The notes beneath the pieces were generated by a model, which saw nothing but the letters and a program-made list of their open reading frames with translations, ran no database searches and was not told where the DNA came from. Below are positions 6,856 to 9,400 of a stretch of 9,400 bases of DNA, piece by piece. Location: positions 1 to 9,400 of the forward strand of contig CAMFKK010000063.1 in NCBI GenBank assembly GCA_945957225.1, given 5' to 3'. Position numbers and translations under genes: made by a program. How positions within the stretch are numbered: the first letter of the stretch is position 1; the number at the start of each line of letters is the position of its first letter. The stretch is from an uncultured Sphingobacteriia bacterium. GTDB lineage: Bacteria; Bacteroidota; Bacteroidia; Chitinophagales; Chitinophagaceae.

Positions 6856-6874
6856 ACCTAGGCGCAGCCTAGGT
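6856..6874. repeat. Conserved hairpin of composite repeat, copy 2
   Basis: ACCTAGGC (6856-6863) pairs perfectly with GCCTAGGT (6867-6874) around a GCA loop. The 29-bp block containing it matches copy 1 at 28 positions. It has no adjacent strong T run on the plus strand, so it is unlikely to be a simple terminator. Confidence 0.7.
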
Positions 6875-6896
6875 CAACTCGATTTCTTAGATCACT

Positions 6897-6931
6897 GTCC
6901 ATTCTTCACTCTTCACTCTTCGTTTTTCACT
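6897..6931 (-). repeat. Heptamer array, counterpart of 2155-2189
   Basis: On the minus strand the units are AGTGAAA, AACGAAG, AGTGAAG, AGTGAAG and AATGGAC, the same unit order as at 2155-2189 including the odd AACGAAG. That shared irregular unit argues for descent from one element, not independent slippage. Confidence 0.85.
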
Positions 6932-6987
6932 AAATCTTCTCCGTTCACCAAAATCCGCTCACTAAGTAAAAGCTTCTAAAAGAAGAA

Positions 6988-8646
6988 TTATACTAACATG
7001 CGTAAAGGCTCTTCCAACAAGCTTTTCAGGGTTTGCAAGAAAGCAGCACCTGTTGCGCCATCCACCACACGGTGGTCACAACTCAAAGTTACTTTCATCA
7101 CATTGCCTGGAACTACTTGACCATTTTTCACCACGGGAACTTGAGCAATTCCACCCACTGCTAAAATGCAAGAATCTGGTGGATTGATGATGGCAGTAAA
7201 TTGATCAATACCAAACATACCTAAGTTAGAAATGGTAAATGTGCTTCCTTCCCAATCTGCGGGTTGGAGTTTTTTGTCTTTGGCTTTTTGTGCAAAGTCT
7301 TTTACTTCAGCACCAATTTGGCTTAAAGATTTACCATCTGCAAATCGTACCACTGGAACAAGCAATCCTTCTTCAACGGCTACGGCTACGCCAATATTTA
7401 CGTGGTGGTTATAACGAATGCTATCACCCAACCAACTACTATTTACTTTAGGATGTTGTTTCAAAGAAAGTGCGGTAGCTTTCAAGACCATATCATTAAA
7501 GCTGATCTTGGTTTTAGCCACTTCATTGATTTTGGTTCTAGCGGCAACTGCTGCATCCATATCAATGCTCATGGTCAAATAGAAATGCGGCGCAGTAAAC
7601 AAACTCTCACCCAATCTGCGAGCAATTACTTTGCGCATTTGAGAAACAGGAACGTCTTCAAAACTCACCACACCAGCTGGAGCAGAAGCAGCAGCAGGAG
7701 TAGCAACATTTGTGCTTGCAGTAGGTGCTGAAGCTACTGGAGCTGCAGCAGGAGTGTAAGCGTCTATATCAGATTTGGTAATCCTTCCATTGTCGCCAGT
7801 ACCTTTTACATATTTTAAATCAATGCCCTTTTCAGATGCTATTTTTTTAGCCAAAGGCGATGCAAAAATTCTTCCTTCATTTACTACTGCAGGTGCAGCA
7901 GCAACAGGTGCAGGACTGGCTGCAGGCGCTGCTACTGGAGCAGCTGGGGCAGCGGCGGCTGGAGCAGGGGCAGCAGGTGCAGTCCCACCAGCTTTTGCAG
8001 CAGCAACAATGGATGCAATATCCATTCCTTCTTTGCCAATGATGCAAAGCAAGTCATTTACCAAAATCTTTTCTCCGGCTTTAGCACCTTGGTATAATAA
8101 GACACCGTCTTTATAGCTTTCCAATTCCATGGTGGCTTTATCAGTTTCAATATCGGCCAACACTTCACCTTTCTTTACGGTATCACCAACTTGTTTTTGC
8201 CATCCGGCAATCACACCTTCAGTCATGGTATCACTCAATCTAGGCATCAATACCACTTCTTCTAAACTGGTTAAATCAAGACTTGTTGCAGGAGCTGGAG
8301 CTGGTGCTGGAGCAGCAACAGGAGCGGGAGTTTCTGCAACTGGGGCAGCAGCAGGAACAGCAGCGGCGCCACCTGAATGTTTTGCTACCAATGCTGAAAC
8401 GTCTTCTCCAGCAGTTCCTAAAATAGCCAACAAGTCATTTACTTGTAATTTACCACCCTTAGCAGTTCCTATATGTAACAGTACGCCTTCTTGGTAGCTT
8501 TCAAGCTCCATGGTAGCTTTATCTGTTTCTATTTCAGCTAATAAATCGCCTTTTTTTACTGCATCGCCCACCTGCTTGTGCCAGGCAGCAATGACGCCCT
8601 CCGTCATGGTATCACTTAACCTGGGCATTAATATCGCTTCAGCCAT
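6988..8646 (-). CDS. pdhC: Pyruvate dehydrogenase complex E2, dihydrolipoyllysine acetyltransferase, two lipoyl domains
   Basis: The 552-residue E2 core protein (also called AceF) takes the acetyl group made by E1 on a swinging lipoyl arm and passes it to CoA. Domains in order: lipoyl domain 1 (about 1-88) with lipoyl lysine K43 in ETDKATME; an Ala/Pro linker; lipoyl domain 2 (about 130-216) with K170 in the same motif; a long Ala/Pro linker; the peripheral subunit-binding domain for E1/E3 (about 258-298, ASPLAKKIASEKG to NGRITKSDI); a third linker; and the acetyltransferase domain (about 328-552) with DHRVVDG, catalytic H525 and D529. The KATME lipoyl context is typical of pyruvate, not 2-oxoglutarate, complexes. 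The length suits a two-lipoyl E2. It acts in the cytosol. E1 and E3 are not in this window. The partial isocitrate dehydrogenase gene lies 70 bp upstream on the same strand; whether they share a transcript is open. Confidence 0.92.
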   Translation of the reverse strand: MAEAILMPRLSDTMTEGVIAAWHKQVGDAVKKGDLLAEIETDKATMELESYQEGVLLHIGTAKGGKLQVNDLLAILGTAGEDVSALVAKHSGGAAAVPAAAPVAETPAPVAAPAPAPAPATSLDLTSLEEVVLMPRLSDTMTEGVIAGWQKQVGDTVKKGEVLADIETDKATMELESYKDGVLLYQGAKAGEKILVNDLLCIIGKEGMDIASIVAAAKAGGTAPAAPAPAAAAPAAPVAAPAASPAPVAAAPAVVNEGRIFASPLAKKIASEKGIDLKYVKGTGDNGRITKSDIDAYTPAAAPVASAPTASTNVATPAAASAPAGVVSFEDVPVSQMRKVIARRLGESLFTAPHFYLTMSIDMDAAVAARTKINEVAKTKISFNDMVLKATALSLKQHPKVNSSWLGDSIRYNHHVNIGVAVAVEEGLLVPVVRFADGKSLSQIGAEVKDFAQKAKDKKLQPADWEGSTFTISNLGMFGIDQFTAIINPPDSCILAVGGIAQVPVVKNGQVVPGNVMKVTLSCDHRVVDGATGAAFLQTLKSLLEEPLRMLV

Positions 8647-8655
8647 AATTCGATT

Positions 8656-8671
8656 GCTCTTTTAAATGAGC
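8656..8671. promoter_or_regulatory. Near-palindrome just upstream of the E2 start
   Basis: GCTCTTTTAAATGAGC is self-complementary except for one symmetric mismatch and ends 9 bp before the E2 ATG. It could be an operator or leader hairpin. In the 70-bp gap 8647-8716 I see no clear promoter, and no stem before the T7 run (on the minus strand) after the upstream gene. Confidence 0.2.
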
Positions 8672-8716
8672 CGTGAAATTACGTTAAAAATGAGAATGAT
8701 GCTAAAAAAACGCCCC

Positions 8717-9378
8717 TTACTGTCCTTGTGCCAGACTATAGGCCTTTTTACCATCCCACATGTTTAACAATTCTGTGGAACAAATCTTATAATCCTGCAT
8801 CAATCTTTTGTATAATTCAAGAATTTCTACCTGAGTAACAGGCAGATCTCCAATACTTTCAAAGCGGCAACGGTACTGATTTACCAAGTTAGTAAATACA
8901 GAGCCCTTGGGCCATACCTGTGTTCCCCTATTGGTGATGGTTACCAATTTGAACACGTCAAGGGTATGTTTCATTACTTTTTCAGCAATAATGCTAGGTT
9001 GTTCATTGCTTTCTATAAACATATCTACACCCACTATCTCTTCCTGTCCCATTTCAATGCTTTCCAGCATAGGGTTTTTCTCCAATTTAAAGTGGGTAGG
9101 CGTTACATAGTGATTGGCAATAGCTGGTTTGGGGTTATTGGCTGGTAATTTGCCAAAATTGCTAATGATGGCAGCGGCAAATTCGGTTGTGCTTAAAGAC
9201 GGTGTTGACCTATCTCCAAAATCTCCTGTATGAACACCACTTTCTAAGGTATACAACAAGGCGTTTTCAATCATGGCAGATGTTTCCATCAAACCCAAAT
9301 GACGCAACATACCAAAGCCACTCAGTAATAAAGCCGTTGGATTGGCTATATTTTTACCTGCAATATCTGGTGCTGTTC
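8717..9378 (-). CDS. icd: NADP-dependent isocitrate dehydrogenase (Thermus type), 5'-partial
   Basis: The reading frame continues beyond the first Met codon at 9308-9310 to the end of genomic sequence, giving about 220 C-terminal residues. They open with GTAPDIAGKNIANPTALLLS, the conserved nucleotide-binding segment of the isocitrate/isopropylmalate dehydrogenase family, then MLRHLG and HTGDF. The rest is the C-terminal extension that marks the Thermus-type isocitrate dehydrogenases (about 480-500 residues), including the ITNRGTQVWP segment and a terminal helix region. This separates it from isopropylmalate dehydrogenase, which ends soon after the shared core. The enzyme makes 2-oxoglutarate, CO2 and NADPH from isocitrate in the TCA cycle. 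The N-terminal half, with most substrate-binding residues, lies beyond the contig end, where adapter sequence begins at 9379. Cofactor choice is inferred from the subfamily. Confidence 0.88.
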
Positions 9379-9400
9379 CTGTCTCTTATACACATCTCCG
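9379..9400. other. Illumina Nextera (Tn5 mosaic end) adapter contamination
   Basis: Bases 9379-9397 are CTGTCTCTTATACACATCT, the reverse complement of the 19-bp Tn5 mosaic end used in Nextera libraries. The next bases, CCG, are the start of the Read 2 (i7) adapter arm. It interrupts the isocitrate dehydrogenase frame. This is untrimmed library sequence at a contig end, not a genomic transposon end. Confidence 0.96.

Larger units (their letters stand above)
6762..6936. repeat. Composite intergenic repeat, copy 2 (inverted relative to copy 1)
   Basis: This copy spans the end of the metalloprotease gene and most of the 221-bp spacer before the convergent E2 gene. Read on the minus strand it has the same order as the copy at 2150-2402: heptamer array (6897-6931), 25-bp spacer, conserved hairpin (6856-6874), terminator hairpin (6801-6827) and a facing heptamer array (6762-6782). 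The outer block and the hairpin block are almost identical between copies, while the spacers and the terminator stem have diverged. Beyond 6936 similarity ends. Bases 6937-6987 hold no recognisable feature. Confidence 0.85.

Noticed and set aside
7232..8497. Several plus-strand frames opposite the E2 gene (60-122 residues)
   Set aside because: They mirror the Ala/Pro-rich linkers and lipoyl domains of E2; their compositions are antisense artefacts without recognisable domains.
8897..9148. Plus-strand frames of 60-67 residues opposite isocitrate dehydrogenase
   Set aside because: They lie antisense to a well-supported conserved gene and show no domain or plausible start context.
9379..9397. 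A genuine Tn5/IS50 end
   Set aside because: The 19-bp mosaic end is the engineered library sequence and is followed by the Nextera adapter bases CCG exactly at the contig end.

Overview
The window looks like the end of a draft contig from a member of the Bacteroidota, possibly Chitinophagaceae-like. The evidence is a C-terminal type IX secretion (T9SS) sorting domain on the first protein, low-to-moderate GC, no Shine-Dalgarno sequences before the genes, and family types common in that phylum: a DUF5117-type metzincin, a two-lipoyl-domain pyruvate dehydrogenase E2 and a Thermus-type isocitrate dehydrogenase. The genus cannot be fixed from this sequence alone.

Layout. Bases 1-2136 hold the 3' part of a large secreted beta-propeller (BNR/sortilin-like) protein with a T9SS sorting domain. 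A small signal-peptide protein of unknown function follows 3 bp later, and the two are probably one operon. Bases 2137-2483 are non-coding and hold a composite repeat made of heptamer arrays, a conserved hairpin and a terminator hairpin. Bases 2484-3212 encode a ferredoxin-NADP reductase-like flavoprotein. It converges, with overlapping stop codons, on a minus-strand CoA-binding (Rossmann) protein at 3209-3568. A 129-bp divergent regulatory region with two perfect dyads separates that gene from a lysine/alanine-rich histone H1-like gene (3698-4255), which ends in a clear terminator. Bases 4355-6766 encode a secreted zinc metalloprotease. Bases 6767-6987 hold a second, inverted copy of the composite repeat. 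The minus strand then carries pyruvate dehydrogenase E2 (6988-8646) and, upstream of it, the 3' part of isocitrate dehydrogenase (8717-9378). The last 22 bases (9379-9400) are Illumina Nextera adapter, not genomic DNA.

How the parts relate. E2 and isocitrate dehydrogenase are central-carbon genes on one strand (pyruvate to acetyl-CoA, isocitrate to 2-oxoglutarate). The other genes show no single pathway.

The most unusual structure is the pair of composite intergenic repeats, about 4.4-4.6 kb apart and in opposite orientation. Each is bounded by inward-facing heptamer arrays and encloses a conserved hairpin plus a bidirectional terminator-like hairpin. Three of the four arrays carry TGA in all three inward reading frames, and one array supplies the metalloprotease stop codon. 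They look like a dispersed, non-coding stop-and-terminate element; whether it is mobile is inference.
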